DNA from: Embiotoca jacksoni
Lineage: Eukaryota; Chordata; Actinopteri; Embiotocidae
NCBI GenBank assembly: GCA_022577435.1
Contig: JAKOON010000004.1
Coordinates: 901,501 to 965,500 of the forward strand
DNA: 64,000 bases
Direction: 5' to 3'
In this document: in pieces, positions 1 through 11,100 of the stretch
Layout: each line of letters begins with the position of its first letter
How positions within the stretch are numbered: the first letter of the stretch is position 1
Translations under genes and position numbers: made by a program
The notes under the pieces: generated by a model
What the model saw: only the letters and a program-made list of their open reading frames with translations
What the model was told of the DNA's origin: nothing
Database searches by the model: none

Positions 1-3000
1 GTGAATCTTGTGATTCACAGCCTCACTTCTAACGGCATGTGGTGGCGATGTGGCTCATTGTCATGCACCCCATGGTGCTATCTGCCTGTGGTCCGCATGC
101 AGTGTTCACTGATGTGAGCCGTACACCAGTGCTACCGCGGAGACGATCAAAATGAAAACACTGCTGGCAATATTCCAACCGAATTCACAAGAAGAGTGAA
201 ATATTTTTACAGAGTTACCAAAGTTATGGATGAAACGAGACAGTCAAGATGAAATGCACATAAAATTCCTCTACATACAGTATCAGCAGCTGTGTGTGTG
301 ATGAACTGGATATCCAGCACCAATTCACTGTGATTGCAGATTTAATAATAATTGCTGTAATAATTTGTGACACATCTCTTAATTAGCAGGAATGATTTCT
401 GCACATTTCTAAGACGTCCGGATGTAATTTGCAGAATTACAGCGGTGAACATTTGTATTGCAGTTTTTGCCGGCAAGTTAAATCTGCAACTAAATAATTG
501 TGTGTTTGCATGTGGAAAGTATTCTATCACAGGAAATTGCTCAAGGCAGTTTTTTTTTACATATGTGCTTTTCAATATGATCACATTAAGAATGAAATTG
601 TTATAATATAAATATTTAAGTTTAGATTACATCAGGCTTTGATATTCACTTCTTTTAATCGTCAGAGCGTCTAACATTAAAACCACATTTGTGTCCAGTT
701 TTGCCGTCGCACATTAAATCAGGCAGAAATGTCTGTCAGCCTTTGTGAACGTGACGTTTTCTGTATTTCTTTAGAAATCTAATTAAATGTTGTAATATAA
801 TCAGCTCAGAGGCCTCTCCTCTGGACCGCTCACTTATTTAATCAGGCACTGTGACAAAGAGCTCAAAGATATTTACAGCAACAGTCCGGGTGACTGGTTG
901 CAACAGCAGAGGTTTACGAATTCACACTTTAAGGCTCTTCACCAAACACTTGTGCTGGTTGGCAAGGAGCCATTTCTGGGGAGGAAGCAGCCAGGGGTTT
1001 AGTGCCTTGCTTAAGGGCATGTTGCCTACTCAGTCTATCATTATTTAATGTAAATTAATATTTGTTGTTATTCACTGTAAAATATTTAGGTTTTTTTTTT
1101 TTATCACATTCTTGTGCAACATCCCGATTTCATATTAATATTATACATGTTAAGCCTGTTCCCTCTTCCCAAGTGGCATGGAAACATCTGCGTACTTACA
1201 GTTCGTGCTGACCGCTGCTATAACAGTCAGTGATGCCCATGCAGCGGTCATGTACTTGGACAGTGGTGCATTTCTTGTTTTGGCTCTGCTCTCCGGCACA
1301 CTGGATTAGACAAAAACAGATTTCAGATTTAATTTGAAGGTTCTGCACAACTAAACATGTGGAAATGGCTGCAATTCCCACCTGAATATATCTTACTAAT
1401 AAAAAAATTTAAAAAAAAAATCACCTGCCAATCACCTACATTTTATTCAATATACAAGCTTACATTAGCAATTTAACCTTTTCTGTTTGCTTTAGTTCTT
1501 GAAGAAGGATCAGTCATGTAGTCATTGATGGTGCTCTTGTTTTATGGTGCGTTTCTGTAATATTTCATCTTTAATTATTGTGTCTGTATTTTCTTGTTGA
1601 GTTCTGTGTTTTAAATGTACATACTGTAGTTATTGTTAAGTTTGGGATTTGGAGTCTCTTGTGTATGTGTTATTGTCATGAATTATTCTACAGCCACAGA
1701 AAGGGAGAAAGAGGCAGCTGCTAATCTTTAAGTCAATATTCCTAAACCTGGTCTTTATTTTTTGTGTCTGCTAATATGTAAAGTCCAATAGAATCCAATG
1801 AAAATCACTTCTTAGTGTCTGTGCTGGCAAACACTTCTCTTCTTTCCATATGTGTGAGAGAGATTTTAATATCTTTCCTTTCCTTTGGCCCTCACTGCAT
1901 GACAACTCTGCTATGGATCACAGAGGACTGGCTGCAAGCTGAATAAATGAGGGTCATCATGAAAAGAACATGAGACCTTGAGACACTTGCATTTTCAGAT
2001 TTCATGTTTGTGGGTTTTTGGCTCTTTTTAAGACTTAACTTGAAAATGTTCGGGAAGTCTCTACAAATGACTTCAAACACTTAACATCCCATCAGATTAA
2101 TCAGCATTTAAAAGTGATGATCATTTGTATTTGTGGTGTGGTTTGGTGGGAGCAGGAATCGAGAGTGTCTTTAAAGCATCAGGTCCTTGGAAATGCAGGT
2201 ATGAGTTACACATGCTTGGGAGGATCGGGGTTGTGCCGATGCCTGGCACACATGTCTGGTCTCCAAACACCGGCGCACCTTCCATGAGATACCAGAGTCA
2301 GGCTGGCGCCACCATCTGCAGCTGGGCCAAACAAGACGAGCTGGCTAGCTCCTCCACACTCAGAGGTGTCGCTTGTCGTATTTAACCCTCCTCTCCTCAA
2401 CAAATAGCATTACATCACTGACCCCATTTCAGACCAACTGCAAAGCAGAACACAAGGCCAACACATTTCACCACCATTTACTGTCACTTGAATTTTTACC
2501 TGCCTGACATCCACTTTACACGGCTTTGGAGCTATCAGGAGCCGGGAATAATGAGATTCTCAGAGTGTTTGTTGAGGATTTGTCTTCGCATAATTTGGCA
2601 TATCATGACAGGCGGTAGCAGCTGCTGGAGTATGCAGTGCACTCTGACAGAAGGTGTGATGATGAAACTAGGGTGACCTGATTTATTCGTACACAAGCGT
2701 CTGCAGTGGAGTCACAGGAAGTATTTCCGTATTTCTGGGGACTTGACATTAGAGGCACGGAGGCCTCACTCTCTAAAAAAAACACCCAGGTCCATCTTTC
2801 ACAAGTGGGCGGAGGGTCTAAAATAAAATCAGCTGTCACTGTCTGCTTGTTGGACAGAGGTGGACACATAGTACTGGAGCTGGTCTCCAACACTGACTGG
2901 GATTTGCTTTTGGCTGGGACAGACCCTGCAGGCCGGGGGTGCAGTGGCCTTCTGGTGGGATTCTACTTGCTGAGTTCATATTTTTATAATTCACCGTCCT

Positions 3001-5530
3001 CCTTCCCTGGTAGGTAAAGAACAGTCTCAGGGAGATATTTTTGCCTTTGAGATAAGTGAAATTTTACAAAAATATGTGAATGACTTCGGATGTATTTTTA
3101 AGTTAATAATTCTGAATGCAAAGAAGATTATACATTATAAAACCTCCAGAGAGAAAAACATAGCTGGCACTAAATTATTGATTGTATTCCATTAACATTG
3201 TCCTAATGCTGAGCACACTTCCACTCCAGGATGCAGGGGGCAAAATATAAATCAAACTGTGACTAAAATGTTAAATTAACGGTGGATTTGTACCTTGAGG
3301 AGAGATTAGATGTATTCTGTAAACTAATTCCAAATAGAAAGTATTCTGAGCCGGTAAGTTGTTTGCATCAAGGCCAGTCGCTCAAGGTGTTACGCTGCAC
3401 TATTTTTCTGAACGCCAGGTGAGTCTTGAAATAAGAAACATGGAAGAGTAATTGGAAATACAGGCACAAATACAAGTTCATCTGTGCAGGTTATCTAGAT
3501 GCTTTTGAAGAGGAAAGCCTTGACCTGCCAGCTTTCCTATATATCTCACAAAGAAACACGACCCATCATGGTTAAGTTTAAAATAGGCTTGATTTATTTT
3601 TGCAAGTACATGGCGCCTAGTTTACTTCACTTTCTTGTTATTTGAGCTCTCAGCCGATGTTAGTGTCATGAGATAGCGTTGACAGATATATATATTTTTT
3701 GGGCTACAAATTTTTAGTTCCTACCACAGTTATTTGCAGTCTATGAGTCTGGACCTCAACTGGAATATGCTAAAATGCTAAATTATTCCCTTACAAAGTT
3801 GCACTGCTTAAGTTGAAATTTGAAGTGACTGAAATAGTCAAAACTTGAGAGTCGCATAATACTTGTGCCTTATCTGTCCTAATGCACAAACACAACAGCC
3901 GTTCCTCCGAGGCTGAATTAGTGGACTGGTAAACTACAAATCTAAAAAATAAAGAAGTATGACAGTGTTAATCAGCTTACAATGGTGCAGTGTACTAGTT
4001 GTTATTATAAAATAGATTTTTACTCGGATGTTCGGACACACAAGGTTCATGTGCCCATAATTCAGTTTACCAATCTGAATTTCTTATCACTTTTAGTTAT
4101 CTGCAACTCAAATAACTGATTTAAAAATGTGGGGTGTTTTGATCTGATTGGCATTTCACTGACTCTGTACTTTTAATACCAAAAAATGAGATGCAGGGAC
4201 TGAATCTATGCTTTGCTGCTGCATACAGATATACACAGATATTATAAAGAGTTGGCTTCAAGTTCCATTTATTCATCACAAAGCAGAGCAGAGATAATGA
4301 TTTTCTTTATGTTGCGAGTCTTCAGAGTGATAGATAGTTTTGTGAGGATTTAGATGCTGTACTGTTTTTCAAACATTACAACAGTCTGAATGCAGATTTC
4401 ATTCTCTTATCTGCATCAGCACATTTTATTTCGACAAGAACAGAGGTGTGAATTCTCTGAATTCACAAACCGAGAAAGAAGTGTCGCATCAGCAACTGGC
4501 AGAGATGTTAACAGCTGGAGGAGTTAATAAGCTCATTGTCTGTCTTTTCAGCACATTGCAATATGAACTAAATTATTGTGTTTCTGGACTGTTGGCTGAT
4601 GAAATTCCTGACATTAATTATACCTCAGTTGAAAAAAATAATATTACAAGTTCCTGGGTGATCATCTAAACCCCAACACTCAGTCCACAAACAGTGCTTG
4701 TATTGAGTGACAACATATTCATTTAAATGGACAAGGATTTCTAAGTAAGTCAGGACCCTTTTAAACACTCAGGGAGCTCTATAATTAATCACAAGGAACC
4801 ATAAAACTCTTGAAGGACACTATCAATCCAAGGAGGTAACTCAGACAGAGAACAAATATTTTGCTCAAAACGTTCACTTTAGTTGAAATTGGCTCGAACG
4901 GTTTCCACTGGGGAGGCGTGGACCAAAGTCCCTGCACATCATGCTAATTCCTGTTACTTTGAACAGTTGCTTTTTTTTTTTTTATAAATCCTGCATATCC
5001 AAGGAGTAAATGAATGTCAGGAAACAAGTGTGCAATTGATTTAAAGAATGTCCCAGAAGAGTATTTTAAAGTCATCGTTTACAGGAGCACCACCTGTACT
5101 GCAGCAGCACCTTGAAAACAGTCCTGTGGTTCACATTTGGTTGTCTTTGAGAATAAATTTGCAAACTGAAGACTGGTGCTTTAATGTGCTTATAGTCAGA
5201 AATACAAATGATGAATAATCATCATGTGATCTGCACTACTTGCATTATGTTAGAGCATCTTAAACTCCACTATTATGATGTCACTTTAAAACCAAAATGA
5301 TAACACAATCATAAAGGCTTCTGACATCCTTAGCAGTGCTTTAATGACACGTATTTACAGCATCATGTCCTACACCATGATAATTAGATGACACCCAATA
5401 AAACAAGCAAGAAGAATGTTCTTAACAGTGGGCTTCTTGTGCCTTAGCTGCTGGCAGCGCAGGTTTAACCAGGACAGGACTTCCTGAAAGACTTAAACCA
5501 GAGGAACCTGGATTCACTCTGTGGACTCAG
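1..5530. other. Non-coding DNA upstream of xirp2
   Basis: I see no convincing coding exon in this stretch. Open frames here are short (about 100 codons or fewer), start without context and match nothing I recognise. The segment around 960-1030 contains wording such as 'gccttgcttaagggca' that resembles a widespread teleost dispersed repeat. The rest is AT-rich single-copy-looking sequence. A still-missing upstream exon or promoter of xirp2 should lie here, because the exon at 5531 has no ATG and its frame is closed upstream by a TAA at 5494-5496. Confidence 0.5.
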
Positions 5531-5610
5531 AGGTCATCCCACGGGTCAACTGTGAGGCCACGTACCAGGCAGCTGTCTCCAAGCCAGCAGACATCATCAT
5601 ACCCAGCGGG
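5531..5610 (+). CDS. xirp2: xirp2 N-terminal exon with YQAAVS motif (partial gene)
   Basis: This exon reads in frame through VNCEATYQAAVSKPADIII and ends at a GGG|GTACTT donor in phase 0. The next exon begins VMEESE. As I recall them, human XIRP2 begins MARYQAAVS followed by ten residues and then VMEESE, and EPLIN (LIMA1) carries AKYQAAVSK. The six-residue YQAAVS match, the exact ten-residue spacing to VMEESE and the matching splice phase make chance unlikely. The start at 5531 is inferred from the acceptor CTCAG just upstream. There is no ATG in the exon, and the residue aligned with the human initiator Met is Glu, so translation must start in an unseen upstream exon or at the next exon's ATG. 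The donor is not strong (T at +5). In Xin and EPLIN family proteins this segment lies N-terminal to the actin-binding regions. Confidence 0.6.
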
Positions 5611-6219
5611 GTACTTTAGCTTGTGCATGGACACGTATTGTCTGTACGACAGCATGGAGCTATAGCACCTGACACAGCTGCCTGCATTGACAACAACATA
5701 TGTGTAATTAGAAGCGAACTTTCTACAGTCAATTAAAATGGCTTGTTTGCTTCCCTGTTGCTTCGTCTCAAGCTGCTGCAGAGAATCCAGTAGCTGCACT
5801 GCTCTGAGCTGGTATTGTCATCATTACTGCTGGTGTTGTCATGCAGTATTAGTGGTGGTGATGAGTTTGGGAAAGGGGATCAGGAGTGTTGCTTATGTGT
5901 ATAAATAGAAGGGAAACATGAGGCTTTCCTCACAGGGCTGGCTATACAGGAGGGGGGCAGAAAACTGAATTTATTGTTTGATTTTCTTGGTAAAAGCTCT
6001 CACAAATTAATATACATTTTTGCAATTGTTATACAAACAGAATATATGTTTGTGTCTGTGTTTGTTTGTCTGCAGAGCAAAAAAATAAACCGCACCACGT
6101 TCACATTTGACGGCAAACTTTGCTGCATGCATGCAAGGCTGAAGAGCCCTATTAAGCAGCCGTTTGATCTCAGGTCATGAAGAAGTGGAGGCAGCTAACG
6201 ATATTTCCTGCTTCATTAG
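5611..6219. other. xirp2 intron with possible internal promoter
   Basis: This is the gap between the YQAAVS exon and the MEESE exon. It carries a TATA/MEF2-like site near 5899-5908, and a CTTG|GTAAAA donor at about 5988-5989 that could end a short alternative first exon. I see no coding signal. Confidence 0.4.
5899..5908 (+). promoter_or_regulatory. TATA-box / MEF2-like site before MEESE exon
   Basis: The sequence GTATAAATAG is a good TATA box. It differs at one position from the MEF2 consensus CTATAAATAG. It lies about 310 bp upstream of the exon with the ATG at 6223, and an E-box CAGCTG occurs at 5675-5680. Mammalian Xirp2 (myomaxin) is a known MEF2A target, so a muscle promoter here is plausible. 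That it is used is inference only. Confidence 0.35.
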
Positions 6220-6348
6220 GTCATGGAGGAGTCGGAGGTCTGTTCCCTGCCGGGGGGACTTGTGAGTGTGAGGAAACAATTTGAGACCCAGGAAACTGCA
6301 ACATCACACAGTGTAACCCAGTTTCATTTTCATCACAGAAGTGTGCAG
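6220..6348 (+). CDS. xirp2: xirp2 exon, MEESE/GGLVSVRKQFE segment
   Basis: The exon lies between acceptor TTCATTAG and donor GTGCAG|GTACAA. It encodes V followed by MEESEVCSLPGGLVSVRKQF and more, 42 codons from the ATG at 6223, ending in phase 0. The MEESE, PGGL and K-K/R-QFE elements match the human XIRP2 N-terminus. This is the first in-frame ATG I can see on the reconstructed transcript, so it is the default start for isoforms made from an internal promoter. The segment is shared by the long Xin-repeat isoform and the short LIM isoform. Confidence 0.85.
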
Positions 6349-7030
6349 GTACAATTGTTGAAGAACGCAGCATGTGCTTTAATCAGGCCGATACAAAGAG
6401 CATGAAAGAGATGACTGCACTCAATTCATTGTATTTATTCATGTTTTAACCTGAGCTGGTTTCTTTTGCACCCTTTTGCTTTTCTATCTGCATCACTGCA
6501 CAGGGAGATTTTCAAGTTCAAATATATAATTTAAGGTGAATGTTAACAGTGAGGATCGTAATTCCTCTTGTTGCACCGGTACCAGTGAGTGGCTTTTAGT
6601 TACAGACATTACTTGACATTTCTAACAGCTTCCATGAAAACCTGCAGGGCACTTTCACTCATATTGTAGCTCTTTTCAGGAGGCGGAAACTTAACAAAGC
6701 CGTGGAAAAGAACTTCTCATTTTATTTATTTTGCTTCAGAACAATGTGACTGAGCCGCTGGGCACATTATTTGTCATCTTGCCTCCTTCTGTGATCAGTC
6801 GTCTCAAACTGCACTGAGCAATCTGGTCCGGCATCTTCTCTGCATGGGATTCAGTTTTGTGCTATTAAGTTTTGGCTGGTGGAGTAAATTACAGCGGAGT
6901 AAACTCACATCTGTGGCCATGACAAGGAGTGGGGAAGATGTGGTGAAATGAGACGGAGAGTCGTTTGTGTGTATGTGTGGCATACGCCCACGTTCACCAT
7001 GTTTGACAACCGCTGTCTCCCTCTTCACAG
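6349..7030. other. xirp2 intron
   Basis: Intron between the MEESE exon and the EMSNSE exon, with consensus GT and AG ends. No other feature is recognised. Confidence 0.7.
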
Positions 7031-7117
7031 GAAATGTCAAACTCAGAGGTGACAGTGTCAAGCGGCAGCAGGCAGGTCGTCCCAGGCAGTCAGCAGCTAA
7101 ATTTCCAGGACACGATG
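7031..7117 (+). CDS. xirp2: xirp2 small exon (EMSNSEVTVSS)
   Basis: An 87-nt exon between acceptor CTTCACAG and donor GATG|GTACAG, encoding 29 residues in a phase 0-0 frame. The beginning EMSNSEVTVSSGSRQ resembles an EMxxSEVTVSS-type segment of vertebrate XIRP2 proteins. It is Ser-rich and low in complexity, so similarity alone is weak. The splice signals and the continuous frame with both neighbours support it. Confidence 0.75.
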
Positions 7118-7408
7118 GTACAGATTATTTTCTATCACTGCGTTGTAACAGGCAGCGCAATAAAGCTCGCTAATGAACTAAATACGCCGATTGCTTTGTT
7201 GAATAAAAACGGTCACTAATTGCAATCAATCAAATTGGTGTAATTAATGTTTGATTGGTAGTCTTTGGGACTGAGATTAAAAATATTAAATTTAGTGGAA
7301 AACTGTGTAGCACTTGAAGATTATAGCTGACTCATTACATTTCTTTATATCTCTGTGCAGCTTTTACACCAATTTCTTTATACTATGTTCCATTTTGAAT
7401 ACATACAG
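7118..7408. other. xirp2 intron
   Basis: Intron ending at acceptor CATACAG. No feature is recognised inside it. Confidence 0.7.
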
Positions 7409-7466
7409 GTGTCATACAGCGACAACAACTTCGCATCCAGTAATGAAAACCATCAAAATGAAACAG
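7409..7466 (+). CDS. xirp2: xirp2 small exon (VSYSDNNFASS)
   Basis: A 58-nt exon between acceptor ATACAG and donor ACAG|GTAGGA. It encodes 19 residues plus one base (phase 1). The extra G joins AA of the following exon to give Glu, which starts the conserved EEEIP segment. The phase match on both sides supports the exon although its own sequence is not distinctive. Confidence 0.75.
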
Positions 7467-7574
7467 GTAGGATACTGTTTCCTTAGTATTATTCTAGGCC
7501 ACGCTGTATTGGCTGTCACTGCTGTGCTGATTTAAGCCCTGCCTTTGTTGTTTTTTGGCTGTGCTGACTTTCAG

Positions 7575-7663
7575 AAGAGGAGATTCCCAGGTACACTACA
7601 AAAGAGCTGAGGGATCACTTTGAAAGAACAATAGAAGAGGCTGCTCCACACAAACCAATTAAG
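7575..7663 (+). CDS. xirp2: xirp2 exon, EEEIP/KELRDHFE segment
   Basis: An 89-nt exon between acceptor TTTCAG and donor TTAAG|GTAAAA. With the carried-over G it encodes EEEIPRYTTKELRDHFER and then TIEEAAPHKPIK, ending in phase 0. Human XIRP2 has the related series EEIPKVSTK, a (L/R)-(K/R)-(E/D)-x-FE element and KQIK before its Xin exon. This is the branch exon: its phase-0 end fits both the giant Xin exon (phase-0 start at 8196) and the LIM exon (phase-0 start at 18973). The Xin exon can therefore be included or skipped without changing frame. Confidence 0.85.
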
Positions 7664-8195
7664 GTAAAAATGTCCACTTCACTTGAGTTAGCTATTAAGT
7701 ATACGAAGTGAAGGAATATTTATTTTTTTGACTGCCTCAACTGGAATTTGAAATACTGACTATATTCAATAAAGTTTTAACCCTGAAGATTTTCTCTACT
7801 GATTGATTTGGTAAGAGCAAGTTTGGTTTAACACGGCACAAAACACTGTTTGAGCAGCTACTTTTTCAATAGAAGAGTAACTTTTTACAGTGCAAGTGAG
7901 TAAACTCGTGATGTTTTAATAAAGAACCCAATCAAAAATAACGAGAACCACAGCAGGGACAATAAAGTTGGTTACATTGCATGAAAATGTAGAGAAGCAA
8001 CTTATTCACACAGTTCTGTTACCCTCGGTCGGACTGGTGTTCTGCTCTGTAAGATTATTCATATTTTATGATGTAATTTTTTATAGTTTATCTGCAATGT
8101 TACAATAAGGTGAAATGTGACTTGCATATAAAACACAGTAATGGGATAGATTTATAGTTATTTACCCACAAATATCATTTCTGTTCCTTGCAAAG
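7664..8195. other. xirp2 intron before giant exon
   Basis: Intron between the EEEIP exon and the Xin exon, with GTAAAA donor and TTGCAAAG acceptor. It is AT-rich and I see no other feature. Confidence 0.7.
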
Positions 8196-11100
8196 ATTGG
8201 ACGTGACATCAATCGATCTAAGTGGTCCTCAAATGTGACTCAAAACAACACAGAGACTGTGTGTGTTGATGTGTGTGAAGCATCCGCTACTGAAGCAGCA
8301 CAAGACACGATAGCAGCAGTGATGGATTATGAGGACTTTCCGCCCCCACCAGCTGAGGATTCTGACTATCTTCCACCCCCGCCTCCCGACTTATTACAAA
8401 TGCCAACAGACAGTGATAATATTCCAGCGTGCCCGTACTCAGATGAGCCTCCAGAACCAGAAAACCCATCCAAATACTCCCTTAGCAGAGAGGCTTACTT
8501 CAAGCAGAAGAATATGTGTGAGTTAAAACGTCTGTACAAGCACATCCATCCTGCAGTTCGTAAGAATATTGAGCAAGAGTTCTACATCGAATACAATGAA
8601 ACTGAGAACAACCAGGTAGAGAGTCAAGAGAACATGTATGAGAACGACGGTGGGAGTCCTGATGATATCAATGATGAAGAGTATGGGGAATGGGAGGAGA
8701 TTCTCCCCGGGGAGGTGCAGGCAATGCGCTGGATGTTTGAAAATAAGCCACTGGATGCCATCAAAGATGAAACCCCAGATGAGGATGAAGACACCAACAA
8801 AATAACTGAACAGGAAATAATTCTGGGGAAAGATGTGAGACATACAGCGTGGATGTTTGAGACCAAGCCAATGGATAAACTGGGTTCACAAAACACCAAC
8901 TCAACAGAATATAAAAACAAATTCAATAAATTTGACAAGGGAGATGTCCGTAATGCAGCATGGCTGTTTGAGACCCAAACTATGGACACGCTAAACAAAA
9001 TACACAAGGAAGAGGATTTCACAAAAGAGGTTGTGTTTACAGAGGAGGATGGAAATGCTACTATATACATGATTGACAATAAGTTCATGGGAAGCCTCGG
9101 GCACACTGAGACTATTGACGAGAGCCACCTGCTGAGTCTGCGGTCGGTGTTAGAGGAAATTAACGAAGAAGTGAAAACGGTCACGAGTACTTTTGACACT
9201 CAGTTTGAATGCATCATCATGGGACAATCAAGTCAGATGCTGGAGGTCAAGTCTGTACGCAAAATTGAAACTGAACTGGAGAACTCCATTGCCTCACGTT
9301 GGCTTTTTGATACCCAGCCTCTGGACATGACTAACAGAGAACCTACGTCTTTTAAACTTGTGTGTAGTCTCTCCATGGAGGACAGCAGTAAGGCAGGCTG
9401 GGGCAGGTGGTTGTTTGAGATGAAGACATTAAATTCCCTCGATGATTGGGAAAGCTCACAAATGGAGAAAACAGAGATCCTTGGAGCTGATGTGCGCAAA
9501 CATTGCTTAGTGTTTGAAACACAGCCGATGGATTCTCTGAAGGATGACTCCAATGCCAGACCTCAATCTATTGAAGAGATTATTGGGGGCAATGTTAGAT
9601 CTGCCAGGTACTTCTTTGAAAGCAGCCCACAAGCAGCCAGGAAGAAGTGCCCTGAGGTCGGGAAACTTAAAAAGGCAACAGTGAATGAAGAAATGAAAGG
9701 TGATGTGAGACACCAGAAGTGGCGCTTTGAGAGTCAACCTCTAGAGCACATCAGAGAGGACAAGAGAGAGGTCACTCGTACCGTGAATATTGAGGAGGAC
9801 CTCACGCAGGAGGATGGCACAAGCTGCAGGACGGATGTTCGCAAGAACTGCTGGGTATTTGAGACCCAGCCAATGGATACCTTAAAAGATGATTCAAATA
9901 CTCTCCCCTTGACTAAAGTGGAAATTATTTCAGGTAACGTGAGATCAGCCAGAAATTATTTTGAAACGGTTCCAACTGAAGAGTTGAAGGAGCTGGCAGA
10001 GGTGGGCAAGCTGAAAAAAGCTGTAGCACTCGATGAGGAGAAGGGCGACGTTAGACATCAGAAATGGCGATTTGAAAGCCAACCTCTAGAGCATATTAGA
10101 GAGGAGAAGAAAGAAGTTATCCGAACAATTGACCTGGAAGAAATTGACAAAGTGGACGTGTCAAACTACAAGCATATCTTTGAGAGCACAGATTTAAACA
10201 GGAGGGATGAATCTCAGAAGATTCTCATAGAAGGTGTAACATCTGGCTCTGTGAAATCCAATAAAAACCTGTTTGAGTCTACTCCACTGTATGCCATGCA
10301 AGACAGCTCAGGGCACTTCCACGAGGTGAAGACAGTGCGCCGCGAGGAGGTCGTTAAGGGGGATGTGACAACCTGCAAATGGATGTTTGAAACACGGCCA
10401 ATTGATCAGTTTGATGAAGGCATTGATAAATACCAAATTATTAAGGGCATATCCAAACAAGAGATTGAGTCTGGCGATGTTAAAACTGCAAAGTGGTTGT
10501 TTGAAACGCAGCCTCTTGATGCTATCAAGTACTTCAGCAATATCGAAGATGAAGAAATTGCGGAGTCAAGTAAAAATCTTAATGTTGTGAAGGGTGATGT
10601 GAAAACCTGCAAGTGGCTATTCGAGACAAAACCGATGGACGTCCTGTACGAACGAGTGGAGTTAAATGGTGAAAACGAATCTGAAGAAATGCGTAAGGGA
10701 GATGTCAAAACCTGCACCTGGCTCTTTGAGACGCAAGCTCTCGACACCATTCACGATGAGACAGAGACAGTTCTGAACACGTGTAGCGTAAAGCAAGAGG
10801 ACGTTAGAGGAAAAGATGTAAGAATGGCTTGTTTTCTCTTCGAGACGGAGAATCTGGAGAACCTCACTGGGGAGGAAACAGGCTCTTTCAAGCGCGTGAC
10901 AGAGATAGACATCACGTCTGGAGACGTGTCGAGGATGAAGTATATTTTTGAAAACCAAACCTCCGATATTATGACGTCTACATCTGAGGAAGTGATGCAA
11001 AAGCTCAAGAGAGTTCACACTCAAGACATAGAAAAAGGAAATGTTGTAAACTGCAAATGGCTCTTTGAAAATCAATCCATAGATACCATACATGATAGCA

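Noticed and set aside
2125..3017. Open frames of 86-103 codons upstream of xirp2
   Set aside because: No recognisable motif and no splice-phase link to xirp2 exons.
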